Of a stretch of DNA of 64,000 nucleotides, positions 34,687 through 44,334 are shown one piece after another. Position 1 is the stretch's first letter; every line of letters starts with the position of its first letter. This DNA comes from Planctomyces sp. (lineage in GTDB: Bacteria > Planctomycetota > Planctomycetia > Planctomycetales > Planctomycetaceae). A program made the translations under genes and the position numbers. The notes beneath the pieces are model-generated. The model had not been told where the DNA came from and did not search any database. It saw only the letters and a list, made by a program, of their open reading frames with translations. Location of the stretch: NCBI GenBank assembly GCA_016795105.1, contig JAEUIH010000021.1:1-64000 (forward strand), in the 5' to 3' direction.

Positions 34687-37600
34687 GTGTTGCTACAGCC
34701 ACAGGAAAAAATCCGGGCTCGCTATCGCAGAAAACACATTCTCAATGAGGATGAAGTTTCGTGTTCTTACATTGCTCAGGATGATCAGGGGCGACAGGTT
34801 GTTATCCATGAAGTGAAATTCGGGACGGTCGTTTCTTCAGCAGTTCGGATGCGACTTGAGTATGAAACGAGTCGTCTGGCAACGCTTGAGTCTGACCGTC
34901 AGTTGGCACCGCTCGAATTCGAGTTTCGGGATACCGGGTGTTCGATTTGTTGTCCGTGGATGACCGGGGTTACTCTTCGCGACCGGATCACAGCCCGTGA
35001 TCTTACAGTTGACGAGATCCTCAACATAGCGAACAGCATTCTGGAATCACTGACGACGTTGCATCAGAAGGGGTTGATTCGTCGCTGCATTCGTCCGTCA
35101 GAGGTCTTCCTTCAGGGAACAGGTGCTGGAGTTCGGGCGTTTCTGGCCGGATTTGGTCCACTGCTGATTGTTCAGAGCCAGCACAATTCGGCGACCGCTC
35201 TTGAGATCTCCCGATATTCTGCGCCAGAGACACTCGGGGCGATCGAAGAAGATCTTCGTCCGGCAGCCGACCTGTATTCGTTTGGAATGCTGCTGTTTGA
35301 GTGCCTGACCGGACGACTTCCATTTGATGGACTCAACTCCGGCGACCTGGTCTTTCATCACATGACATCTCCGGTTCCTGATCCGGTGTCATTGAATCAT
35401 CAGATTCCTCCATCGTTGAACGAACTTGTTCTGAGACTGCTGCAGAAGCATCCTCGCGATCGCTATCAGTCGTCTGAAGGAGTGCGGTATGACATTCGGA
35501 GAATTCAGGAATGCCTTCGCACCAGTGTTTCTGATCGAATCGTTCTTGGGATGATGGATGCTCGAGAGAGCATCATCGAACCTGCATTTGTGGGTCGAGC
35601 TTCCGAGATGTCGGTGATTCGATCCGAAATGGAGGGTGTTGAATCCGGCATTGGTCGATCAGTTGTATTGATTGCTCCATCAGGCCTGGGCAAAACGAGA
35701 CTGGTGCTGGAGGCTTCTCGACTCGCCGTCGCTCGCGGGTTCCTTGTACTCCGTGCTCAGGGGCAGAATCAGCCCGGACTCGCGCCACTGGCGTCGCTTC
35801 AGGGGACGCTGAGCCAGTGTGTTGGCATCATCCGACAGGACGAGGAACTTCGGTCACGTCTTGCCGTCCAGATGATAGAGCTTGGCAGAGAGCTCTATGC
35901 TGCATCGCCGGAACTGACCGATGCACTCGGTATGGCCGTTCCGGAATCCAAACCTGAGGCACTCACTGACCGACGTATTGCGGTCGCTCTGGCAACGTTT
36001 CTCAGCGCTCTTGGCGCTGCCGGAAAGCCGGTCCTTCTACTGCTGGACGACATGCAGTGGGCCGATGATCTGACTCTGATTATGCTGGAATGCTGGCATT
36101 TAACACAGTCAAAGTATTCGCTGCTCCTGATTGGGATGAGGCCATCAGAGTCGACGTCGGATCGACTTCGAGAAAGCCTGACATCGGCAGTGATCCTGAC
36201 ATTGGATCCGCTGAGACGCGAAGATCAGGATCAGTTGCTGCTGTCGATGGCTGGCGAATTGCCTCCGCAGGTGCTCGATTCAATCTGGGGGATGGCCGAA
36301 GGCAACCCGTTTGTCGCATCAGCTGTCCTGCGAGGACTCGTTGAAGGCCGTGTCATACAGCCATCCAGTTCAGGCTGGTCGGTTGATCGAGACAAGCTTC
36401 GAAACGTGCAAACTTCCGGGAAAGCTGCGGAAGTCCTCAAGCAGCGATTGTTTCGACTTCCATCGGAGTCGCGTGCACTGCTGGCTGTTGGAGCTGTTCT
36501 GGGCAAGGACTTCTCCATTGAAATGGCAGCCGATCTTGCAGGGATTCCTCAGGCTAAGGTCTTTGAACTACTTGAGGAACCTCGCAGAAATCATCTGGTT
36601 TGGGAGCAGGCATCGGGACGGATTTGTTCGTTCATGCACGATCAGATTCGGGATGCAGTTCTGAAGTCACTGACTCGTCAGCGTCGAGTTGAGATTGACC
36701 GTCGCGCAGCAAACTACCTGACTCAGCATGAACCCCATCGTGTCTTTGATATTGCGTTTCACCACAACGCATCCGGACGCCCCGATCTGGCAAAACCATT
36801 CGCCGTTGAAGCTGCTGAGCGTGCACGCGAAAGCCATGCGCTTGAAGCCGCTGAACAGCAGTATCGAATCGCACTCAGAGGCTTCTTTGCTCTGTGCGAG
36901 GAACCTGAGTTTGGGGTTCTGTATGGTCTTGGTGATGTTTTGATGCTGTGCGGGCGGTATCAGGAGGCAGAAGAGTTCTTTCAGCGTGCTCTGAAGTGTG
37001 CAGGTTCACGGGAATCTCAGGCAGAAGTCACTCTGAAGCTCGGCGAACTGGCATTCAAGGAAGATCGAAAGGACCTCGCAATCGAGCTCTGGGAATCCGC
37101 TCTGGCGGGTCTGGGTGTCCAGCTGCCGGCTCCCTGGAAGCTTCCATTTTCGACATTGAAGCAGATTGGTATTCAGGTAGTTCATTCTCTTCTGCCGCAG
37201 CGATATCCGGCTCGGAAGAGAGTCTCTCCCACGACCGCCGATCGTCTGATCTGGAGACTTCATAGTCGTCTCGCTTACGCATATTGGTTCGTTCGCAGCA
37301 AGCTGGAGGTTCTGCATACTCATCTGAGAGGCATGAATCTGGCTGAGTGTTATTCTCCCACTGCGGAGCTTGCTCAGGCATACTCGGAACACGCGCCGGC
37401 GATGAGTCTGATACCGTTGCGGCGACGGGGAATTCGCTATGGTCGCAGATCACTTCAGATTCGAACTGCTCAGAATGACCTGTGGGGGCAGGGGCAGTCA
37501 CTGCATTGTCTTGCGATTGCTCTGTATTCGGCAGCGCACTTTGAAGAATGTGTAGACGTCGGTCGTCGAAGTGTGCGAATTCTTGAGAAGGCCGGTGACT

Positions 37601-40515
37601 TCTGGGAGAAACACATAGCCCAGTATCAGGTGGCAGCATCGCTGTATCGACTCGGTCGGTTTCGCGAGGCTGCTCAGCTGGCACGGGAAGCTTACGATTC
37701 CGGACTGGCAGTCGGCGACTACCAAATCTGCGGAAACATTATTGAAGTCTGGGCACGTGCTGCAAATGGAGATGTGCCGGCACGAATCCTTCAGCAGGAA
37801 CTCGATCGACCCCGTTCTGATGTACAGGGACAGGCGCACGTACTTCTGGCCAAGGGTGTTCATGCCTTCTACGAGCAGCGTTATGACGATGCAGTCGAAG
37901 CGTTTCAGCAGGGTATCGACGTCGCACGGAAAGCAGGAATATCAAATACCTATACATCCCCTCTGTATGCCTGGAAGGCAACCGCAATTCGATGCGTTCT
38001 GGAGAACAAGTCTCCGGTTACGCGCGGACCAAGACAGGCCCTGATCCGACAACATCGTCGAGCGGCCCGAATGGCGGTTCTGATTGCCCTGCGATTTCGA
38101 AATGAACTGCCGCATGCACTGCGTGAATACGCAATGGCATTCGTGTTCCAAAGTTGCAATCGGCGGGCAATGTGGCTGATTCAGCAAAGTGTGAAAGTCG
38201 CTCAGAATCAGCAGGCTGAACATGAAGTGATTCAGAGTGAGTTGCTGCTGTTTCGCGTTCAGACCGAACTTGGTTATTCCGATGCAGACAAGATGCTGGA
38301 ACTGGCCGAGAATCGGGCAGCAGCGTTCCGGAATGAACAGTTGCCACAGAGAATCTATTCAACGCTTTCTCTTGTTGATCGTTTCGATGCTTTGCTCGAA
38401 TCCGGTCGCCGAATTGCTTCGGGAATGGAACCCGGCTTTATCTTTAACTGTGTTGCCGATGCGGCTCGACGACTGCTGAGAAGCACTCATAGTGAGATCA
38501 TCCTCACCGACGATCAGGGGCAGCCCGTTACTCTCTCCGAAGGCATTCGTGAGAATGCTCTGGCGGCACTCCGGTCACATGATGCCGTCTGTGCCAGTGG
38601 AGTCTCTTCTGAACTTCGCTCGCTGCTGGTCTGTCCGATCATCGTTCGCGGTCGACCAATGTCATGTCTTGTAGTGAGCAACTCTGAGGTGCGTGATCTG
38701 TTCGGTGTCAACGAGCTTCGAATTGCGAGATATCTCACTGCGATCGCAGGCGCAGCACTTGAAAATTCTGATGGCTTCAAGAGCCTTCAGGAACTTAATG
38801 AAAACCTTGAACAGATTGTTGAAGAACGCACGGCCGCCGTTGAAGCTCGTTCTCATGAGTTGCAGCAAACAGCTGAGAATCTTCGGCGTGTTCAGCGACA
38901 ACTGGCCACGGCAAAGAACTCGGCCGAACGTGCCAGTCGCGCGAAGAGCGAATTTCTTGCTCAGATGAGTCATGAAATCCGAACACCGATTGGTGCTGTT
39001 CTGGGTTTCACGGAATTACTGCTCCACGGTGAAATGCCCCTCCATTCGGAACAGAGGCGCTATCTCCAGAGAGTTCTCAGCAATGGTACGCACCTCCATC
39101 GGCTCCTGAACGACCTTCTTGACCTGTCCCGAATCGAAGCCGGGCAGCTTCAGATCGAATCGCTGACATGTGCTCCCTATGCACTGTTTTCTGACATTTT
39201 GTCCGCATTGCAGTCTCGTGCAATCGACAAAAACCTGACGTTGTCGATGGCAATCGTGGGTTCAGTGCCGGAGACAATTACAACAGACCCAACGCGACTT
39301 CGACAAATTCTGACAAATCTGATTGGCAATGCGATCAAGTTCACGTCCACTGGAGGCGTTCATCTGAGGATCGAGACGGATGTTTTGTTAAGTCGCATGC
39401 GGATCAAGGTGCGAGATACAGGCCCCGGTATCGACCAGGCTGCTCAAAAGCTGGTCTTTGAGCCATTCAAGCAGGCTGATGAGACCGTCAATCGTCGTTT
39501 TGGTGGTACGGGACTCGGACTGCCAATCAGTCGCCACCTGGCTCAGGCTCTGGGGGGCGATATCGTTCTCGCAAGCCAGCCAGGAATTGGCAGCACATTT
39601 ACGGTGACAATTGCTACCGGGCCTCTCCAGAATGTCCGCATGCTGTCTCAGGCCGAAGCAGAACAACAGATCGCCGATGTTCCGAGTGAAGCGCATGTCC
39701 AGGCTGATCTCTCCGACATCCGAATTCTGATCGTAGATGATGTCGAGGCCAACAGGGAGTTTTTCTCTCTTGTGCTGCAGCGAGCAAACGCGGATACCTA
39801 TTTTGCCGAAAACGGAAAAGACGCTCTGGCAGCCGTCGAGTCACATCAGTTTGATCTGATTTTGCTCGACATGCAAATGCCCGTCATGGATGGCTATCAG
39901 GCCGCTGAAGCGTTACGCAAACAAGGGATTACGATTCCGATCCTTGCAATTACGGCCAATGGCACGGATGACGACAAGTCTCGTTGCCGCGAAGCAGGCT
40001 GTAGTGGATATCTCACCAAACCAATCACGATTTCTGAGTTACTGCGGGGCGTTGCTGAAGCGGTAGGTCGAACGATTCAACAGCTTCCTCAGACTGCAGC
40101 AGCGACTCACGAATCTTTGGGCACAGATGCTGTTGATGCAGAAGACGGCTCGACAGATGACAGTCGCTCTCCGTCGTTAAACAACATCCGAGCCGCGGTT
40201 CGCAAGTCCTCTGTCGCGCTTCCATCAGATCCGATGTTCCGGGATGTGGCGGTTCGATTTGTTGCCAAGATCGAAGCTGCATATCCGGAGATCACGAAGG
40301 TTATCGCTGATAACAACGGCAGACGATTGTGCGAACTTGCTCACTGGATTAAGGGAACCGGCGGAACGGTGGGACTGCAGGGACTTACAGATCTTGGCGA
40401 AGCTCTTCACTCAGCAGGTAAATCGGAAGACTTTGCCTCTGCAAAGATCCTGTTGATGGAACTCGGGCAGGTGATCGAAGCTCTACGCCGTGAAGCCGAA
40501 ATGATCCGAGGCTAA
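34687..40515 (+). CDS. Giant hybrid sensor: pseudokinase-ATPase-TPR-GAF-HK-REC-HPt
   Basis: 1942 aa. Domains in order: Ser/Thr-kinase fold (1-275) with the catalytic loop degraded ([10 protein letters not shown] in place of HRDLKPxN) and GFG for DFG, so a pseudokinase; AAA/STAND-type ATPase (Walker A APSGLGKT at ~328, Walker [12 protein letters not shown]); helical TPR-like region (~690-1150); GAF (~1240-1360); coiled coil; histidine kinase (phospho-His in MSHEIRTP ~1428; NAIKFT, DTGPGI, GGTGLGL); receiver (~1677-1798, [11 protein letters not shown]); HPt ([11 protein letters not shown] ~1880). The start is GTG with AAGG upstream. It resembles the STK-AAA-GAF-HK sensors of cyanobacteria and myxobacteria. 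It overlaps the tail of the convergent DUF2200 gene by 4 bp. Confidence 0.9.
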   Translation: MLLQPQEKIRARYRRKHILNEDEVSCSYIAQDDQGRQVVIHEVKFGTVVSSAVRMRLEYETSRLATLESDRQLAPLEFEFRDTGCSICCPWMTGVTLRDRITARDLTVDEILNIANSILESLTTLHQKGLIRRCIRPSEVFLQGTGAGVRAFLAGFGPLLIVQSQHNSATALEISRYSAPETLGAIEEDLRPAADLYSFGMLLFECLTGRLPFDGLNSGDLVFHHMTSPVPDPVSLNHQIPPSLNELVLRLLQKHPRDRYQSSEGVRYDIRRIQECLRTSVSDRIVLGMMDARESIIEPAFVGRASEMSVIRSEMEGVESGIGRSVVLIAPSGLGKTRLVLEASRLAVARGFLVLRAQGQNQPGLAPLASLQGTLSQCVGIIRQDEELRSRLAVQMIELGRELYAASPELTDALGMAVPESKPEALTDRRIAVALATFLSALGAAGKPVLLLLDDMQWADDLTLIMLECWHLTQSKYSLLLIGMRPSESTSDRLRESLTSAVILTLDPLRREDQDQLLLSMAGELPPQVLDSIWGMAEGNPFVASAVLRGLVEGRVIQPSSSGWSVDRDKLRNVQTSGKAAEVLKQRLFRLPSESRALLAVGAVLGKDFSIEMAADLAGIPQAKVFELLEEPRRNHLVWEQASGRICSFMHDQIRDAVLKSLTRQRRVEIDRRAANYLTQHEPHRVFDIAFHHNASGRPDLAKPFAVEAAERARESHALEAAEQQYRIALRGFFALCEEPEFGVLYGLGDVLMLCGRYQEAEEFFQRALKCAGSRESQAEVTLKLGELAFKEDRKDLAIELWESALAGLGVQLPAPWKLPFSTLKQIGIQVVHSLLPQRYPARKRVSPTTADRLIWRLHSRLAYAYWFVRSKLEVLHTHLRGMNLAECYSPTAELAQAYSEHAPAMSLIPLRRRGIRYGRRSLQIRTAQNDLWGQGQSLHCLAIALYSAAHFEECVDVGRRSVRILEKAGDFWEKHIAQYQVAASLYRLGRFREAAQLAREAYDSGLAVGDYQICGNIIEVWARAANGDVPARILQQELDRPRSDVQGQAHVLLAKGVHAFYEQRYDDAVEAFQQGIDVARKAGISNTYTSPLYAWKATAIRCVLENKSPVTRGPRQALIRQHRRAARMAVLIALRFRNELPHALREYAMAFVFQSCNRRAMWLIQQSVKVAQNQQAEHEVIQSELLLFRVQTELGYSDADKMLELAENRAAAFRNEQLPQRIYSTLSLVDRFDALLESGRRIASGMEPGFIFNCVADAARRLLRSTHSEIILTDDQGQPVTLSEGIRENALAALRSHDAVCASGVSSELRSLLVCPIIVRGRPMSCLVVSNSEVRDLFGVNELRIARYLTAIAGAALENSDGFKSLQELNENLEQIVEERTAAVEARSHELQQTAENLRRVQRQLATAKNSAERASRAKSEFLAQMSHEIRTPIGAVLGFTELLLHGEMPLHSEQRRYLQRVLSNGTHLHRLLNDLLDLSRIEAGQLQIESLTCAPYALFSDILSALQSRAIDKNLTLSMAIVGSVPETITTDPTRLRQILTNLIGNAIKFTSTGGVHLRIETDVLLSRMRIKVRDTGPGIDQAAQKLVFEPFKQADETVNRRFGGTGLGLPISRHLAQALGGDIVLASQPGIGSTFTVTIATGPLQNVRMLSQAEAEQQIADVPSEAHVQADLSDIRILIVDDVEANREFFSLVLQRANADTYFAENGKDALAAVESHQFDLILLDMQMPVMDGYQAAEALRKQGITIPILAITANGTDDDKSRCREAGCSGYLTKPITISELLRGVAEAVGRTIQQLPQTAAATHESLGTDAVDAEDGSTDDSRSPSLNNIRAAVRKSSVALPSDPMFRDVAVRFVAKIEAAYPEITKVIADNNGRRLCELAHWIKGTGGTVGLQGLTDLGEALHSAGKSEDFASAKILLMELGQVIEALRREAEMIRG

Positions 40516-40883
40516 GCCTCTTCCGACCGCAGGATTTTCTCCATCTTTCGACCCTTCGCAAGTTCGTCAACCAGCTTGTCGAGATACCTCGTCTGCTGCG
40601 TGAGAGGATTTTCGATTTCTTCTACGCGATAACCACAAATCAGCCCCGTGATGAGGTGGGCATTTGGATTGAGCTTCGCACGTTTGAAGAACTCCTCAAA
40701 GGTCGATTTCTTTTCAATGTGCTTCTGCAGGGCACGTTCGTCGTAGCCAGTTAGCCACTGAATCACCTGATGCAGCTCTTCAACGGATCGCCCCTTCTTT
40801 TCAACCTTCGCGACGTAGTGCGGATACACTGAAGAAAACGTCATTTTTGCAATCCGCTCGTCGTGTTGGCTCGTGCTCTTCAT
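40512..40883 (-). CDS. DUF2200 domain protein
   Basis: 123 aa, nearly all DUF2200: [79 protein letters not shown]. Highly conserved, function unknown. The ATG at 40883 (AGGCG seven bases upstream) gives the usual N-terminus. Its stop overlaps the stop of the convergent giant sensor gene by 4 bp. Such genes are patchily distributed and may have been acquired, but base composition here does not stand out. Confidence 0.93.
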   Translation of the reverse strand: MKSTSQHDERIAKMTFSSVYPHYVAKVEKKGRSVEELHQVIQWLTGYDERALQKHIEKKSTFEEFFKRAKLNPNAHLITGLICGYRVEEIENPLTQQTRYLDKLVDELAKGRKMEKILRSEEA

Positions 40884-41365
40884 ATCGTAACGCCTGTTCT
40901 GTGTTGTTGGATGCACTGTTCAGTTTCGTCGAAATCAATTGCGGCAGGCAGTCGGGTGCCGCCAGATTTTGTCACGATGACTGCATCCGCTCAAATGCCC
41001 TGACCCCGGTTTTGCCAAACGCGTTCGAAGATCTTGTGCGAGCTATATTCATCAGAAATGTCACGCGTACGCGCTTTCCGGCGGATTCTTTCTTTGCAAA
41101 CTTCAGAGATTTTCAGAATGGCATGATAACCCGAACAGTCTTTTTCATTTACCCCAGATTGTGAAGAGAGTCTTGCGCAGGTTTCCCAGATTGAATTGCA
41201 TTGAGTCCCCAGGGCGTGAAGTCCCTTTGTACTGCGGAACACCGCATAAAGGTGTGCAGCGGGGTTTCCCTGCTCAAAAAGCAGTGATTCCATAGTAGTC
41301 TGACGAATGTTTTGACCCCATCAAGACCTATGTCTTCACGACCTATCTCTTCAGGACCAGCATCA
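40884..41365. other. Intergenic, no gene supported
   Basis: 482 bp between the DUF2200 gene and the thioesterase-methyltransferase gene, both reading outward, so two promoters are expected. Short open frames exist on both strands but none has a credible start or family resemblance. Confidence 0.4.
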
Positions 41366-42754
41366 ATGACGCTTCATGCACCAATCGATTTCGACATTTC
41401 GTGGGAAGAAGATTTTGCGAACAGAGTCAATCCTGAGCTGATGACGCGACTCCTGAGGGCGTCGATTCCCGTTCTGGAGCAATCTGACTGGAGTGTCACT
41501 CGAGTTGAGGAAGGCTTCTGCGAAACACTGTTGCCTCTCAACAAAGCCACGACGAACCAGCATGGAACTCATCAGGCAGCACTCGTTTCTCTGTCTGCGG
41601 ACTATACCGGAGGGTTGGCGCTGGCCTCACTGTTGCGTGGCGTGCCACTTGCCGGAATTCATCCATGTCGAGAGGATGTTTCCGCATCACTGTGGCTTGC
41701 CGGGATGAATGTTCGCTACAAGAGTCCGAGTACTGGTCATCTCACAGGCGTTTGCCAGATTGATGCAGCGCAGGCTGCGGACATCCGCAGACGCTACTTT
41801 CAGGGCAGTCGAGTTCTTGCGTCTCTGGACGTGCAGTTCTTTTCAAATGGCGAACTGACTGCTGAAGCCGAGATGAAGTATTTTGCTCAGCCGACGATCC
41901 AGCTGTCACCAATTGCAGAGAAGCCGTCCCGATCCGCGCTGTTCAGTCATAAGCTGAAGGCATCGGCCAGAATGATCGCGGGAATCAGGGCTCAGTCGTC
42001 CAGTCATCCAAAGCTTCGCGTGCAGTGTCCTCATGCAAGTCTTGTGGCTGGTCCACACGGAGAGTTGCTGGCGGATCATCTTCATTCAATCCTGCCGCAG
42101 CTGAAGGACATGGTACTCACTCGAACTCAGCACATTGATGAACTCATTGAGCAGGTCGCGGGTGTAAAGCAGATCGTTCTCGCTGGAGCGGGTCTGGACA
42201 TGCGGTCCGTTCGCCATGCGGCCGAGCACAACGATGTTGTATTCTTTGAACTCGACCTTCCGGAGATGATCTCTGAACGGCAACGTGTGACGAAGCTCCT
42301 GGAGAAGGATTATAGTGAACAGAGAGTTTTGATTTCTGCGGACTTCAAGCGGGATGACCTTGCTGCAGTTCTAACAGCACATCCTCGATTCGATGCGACT
42401 CTTCCCACCATCATCGTTTTCGAAGGCTGTTCCATGTATTTCACTGAAGAAGAGAACCGCCGGATCTTCACGTCGTTCCTTGAAATCATGCAGAACCCTC
42501 TCAGTTGCCTGTGGGTAGATTTTGTGAATACTGCGGTTGTGACCCGCAGGACCAACAATCAGCGAATCATTGGCTTCCTCGAAGGAATGGACTCGCTGGG
42601 TGAATCATTTGTCTTCGGGACGGACAACCCGCGACAACTGCTTGAGTCAATCGGATTCGGGCTGGTGGATACGGTTTCCTCAGGAGAATACCTTGAAGAC
42701 ACAGACGCGGTTCTGAGCACTTATTCCTTTTCGGTCGCACGGCGTTTCTGCTGA
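41366..42754 (+). CDS. DUF4442 hotdog thioesterase - LCM-type methyltransferase fusion
   Basis: About 462 aa. The first ~170 residues are a DUF4442/PaaI-like hotdog fold (NKATTNQHGTHQAALVSLSADYTGG, with FFSNGELTAEAEMKYF as the long terminal strand). The rest is a leucine-carboxyl-methyltransferase-like SAM enzyme: motif I VLAGAGLDMRSV, FFELDLPEMISERQ, IVFEGCSMYFTEEENRRIF. This pairing suggests a methyl transfer coupled to acyl-CoA or fatty-acid chemistry; the substrate is unknown. ATG 41366 is preferred because AGGA lies ten bases upstream; TTG 41312 or ATG 41330 would add a Ser/Pro-rich tail. A FadL-like porin gene follows by 88 bp. Confidence 0.82.
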   Translation: MTLHAPIDFDISWEEDFANRVNPELMTRLLRASIPVLEQSDWSVTRVEEGFCETLLPLNKATTNQHGTHQAALVSLSADYTGGLALASLLRGVPLAGIHPCREDVSASLWLAGMNVRYKSPSTGHLTGVCQIDAAQAADIRRRYFQGSRVLASLDVQFFSNGELTAEAEMKYFAQPTIQLSPIAEKPSRSALFSHKLKASARMIAGIRAQSSSHPKLRVQCPHASLVAGPHGELLADHLHSILPQLKDMVLTRTQHIDELIEQVAGVKQIVLAGAGLDMRSVRHAAEHNDVVFFELDLPEMISERQRVTKLLEKDYSEQRVLISADFKRDDLAAVLTAHPRFDATLPTIIVFEGCSMYFTEEENRRIFTSFLEIMQNPLSCLWVDFVNTAVVTRRTNNQRIIGFLEGMDSLGESFVFGTDNPRQLLESIGFGLVDTVSSGEYLEDTDAVLSTYSFSVARRFC

Positions 42755-42842
42755 GGAACCCGCATTTGCGGGGATCCGACAGTCTTTTGCCTCTAGGAAT
42801 ATAACGATTTTGCCGATTATTCCGAAAAGGGGGAGACTGCAT

Positions 42843-44246
42843 ATGAGTGAATCGACGCGTTTGACACAGAATCCGGGGCGTATTACCAGCGCAATCAAGG
42901 ACATCTTTACGAACCCCAATCGGTGTGGAAGGTGGGCATTTCGAGTCCTTCTTCCGGCAGCGTTTGCGGTTGCCGGGACGACTTCCGAGGCCCAGGCGCA
43001 ATTCGGTTCGACTCTCAACGGCACAGGCCCGGTCGCGCGTTCAATGGCCGGTACGACCACTGCAGCTCCTGTCGACACACTGGGGGCATTTCAATGGAAC
43101 CCGGCGACCATTACAGCGCTGCCTTCGAGTACCGACTTTGGTCTCGAGATACTTATGCCACACTCAACAGTCTCGTCGACTGTAAACGCCGGAAGCCTGG
43201 CTCCAGGATTTCCGGCCGCAACACTTACTGGTTCGACCGATAGTGAATCCGGAATCTTTCCTCTTCCGAACTTCGGCATCGTCCACAATCCGGAAGGGGC
43301 AAACTATTCATATGGGGTTGGTGTATTGTCGGTTGGCGGTTTCGGCGTCAACTACCCCGGCAGCGCCTCCAATCCAGTGCTCACCCCTCCTTTGCCGGCA
43401 GGGATTGGCGTCGGGCCAATTTACACGCAATACCAGCTCGTGCAGGTAATGCCGACAATTGCCCTTCATCTGACGGACGACTTTTCAGTCGGGTTCTCGC
43501 CAATCGTCAATCTGGCATCATTGAGTATCGATCCCGGTATTCTTGCAGCTCCGGATAATGCCAACGGAAATGGATTTCCTACCTATCCATCGATGAACCA
43601 TGGGTCATTTCAGTGGGGGGCTGGGTTTCAGGTTGGAGCCTTCTACAAGACGGATTACTGCTGGCAATTTGGAGCTGCTCTCCGGAGTCCACAATGGTTC
43701 AGCGATTTCGAATACAATTCAAGCGATCAGATCGGAAATCCAAGGACGATTGACTACGGACTGGACGCGCCTCTCACAGTCTCGCTTGGAACCGCATACA
43801 CCGGGTTCGATCGTCTGTTGATTGCCGTAGACGGAAAATTCCTGAACTACTCTGACACACGCGGATACGAAACCGCTGGGTTCAGTCCGACGGGTGCTGT
43901 TAACGGGCTGGGCTGGGACGATGTGTTTGCGGTTTCAACGGGAGTTCAGTATCAGGCAACGGACTTTGCTGCTCTGAGAATGGGTTACTCATTCAACACG
44001 AATCCAATCAATGACGCAGATTCGTTTTACAACGTTGGATCACCGCTGTCTCTCCAGCATGGGGCGTATGCGGGAACGACATGGAGCGTTACGGACAACT
44101 TTAAGGTCTCGCTGACCTACTCGCACTTCTTCGAAAACACGATCAGCGGCCCAATTCAGACTGCTGGCGGACCGATCCCCGGTACGAATCTCACTTCAAG
44201 TACTTCGGCTGATTCAATTCTGGTTGGTGCGACCGTGTTGTTCTAG
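42843..44246 (+). CDS. FadL/OmpP1-like outer-membrane protein
   Basis: 467 aa. A signal peptide (VLLPAAFAVAGTTSEAQA) precedes a beta-barrel pattern with the family's Asn-Pro signature (AFQWNPATITALPSS near the N-terminus), alternating hydrophobic strands and a terminal Phe (VGATVLF). FadL proteins admit long-chain fatty acids and other hydrophobic molecules. GGGGGAG precedes the ATG at a good distance. The neighbouring thioesterase-methyltransferase fusion fits a lipid or hydrophobic substrate. Confidence 0.85.
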   Translation: MSESTRLTQNPGRITSAIKDIFTNPNRCGRWAFRVLLPAAFAVAGTTSEAQAQFGSTLNGTGPVARSMAGTTTAAPVDTLGAFQWNPATITALPSSTDFGLEILMPHSTVSSTVNAGSLAPGFPAATLTGSTDSESGIFPLPNFGIVHNPEGANYSYGVGVLSVGGFGVNYPGSASNPVLTPPLPAGIGVGPIYTQYQLVQVMPTIALHLTDDFSVGFSPIVNLASLSIDPGILAAPDNANGNGFPTYPSMNHGSFQWGAGFQVGAFYKTDYCWQFGAALRSPQWFSDFEYNSSDQIGNPRTIDYGLDAPLTVSLGTAYTGFDRLLIAVDGKFLNYSDTRGYETAGFSPTGAVNGLGWDDVFAVSTGVQYQATDFAALRMGYSFNTNPINDADSFYNVGSPLSLQHGAYAGTTWSVTDNFKVSLTYSHFFENTISGPIQTAGGPIPGTNLTSSTSADSILVGATVLF

Positions 44247-44334
44247 GCGAAGTCCGTCGAAAAGCTCTGATTGCTCAATCAAGGTCTGGTGGTTTCAGTC
44301 TGTGGACTGTGATCTGTTGTCCAATCACTGCGGA

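Noticed and set aside
40991-41293. Open frame in the 40.9-41.3 kb intergenic gap
   Set aside because: No ribosome site, no family, unusual residue composition for this genome.
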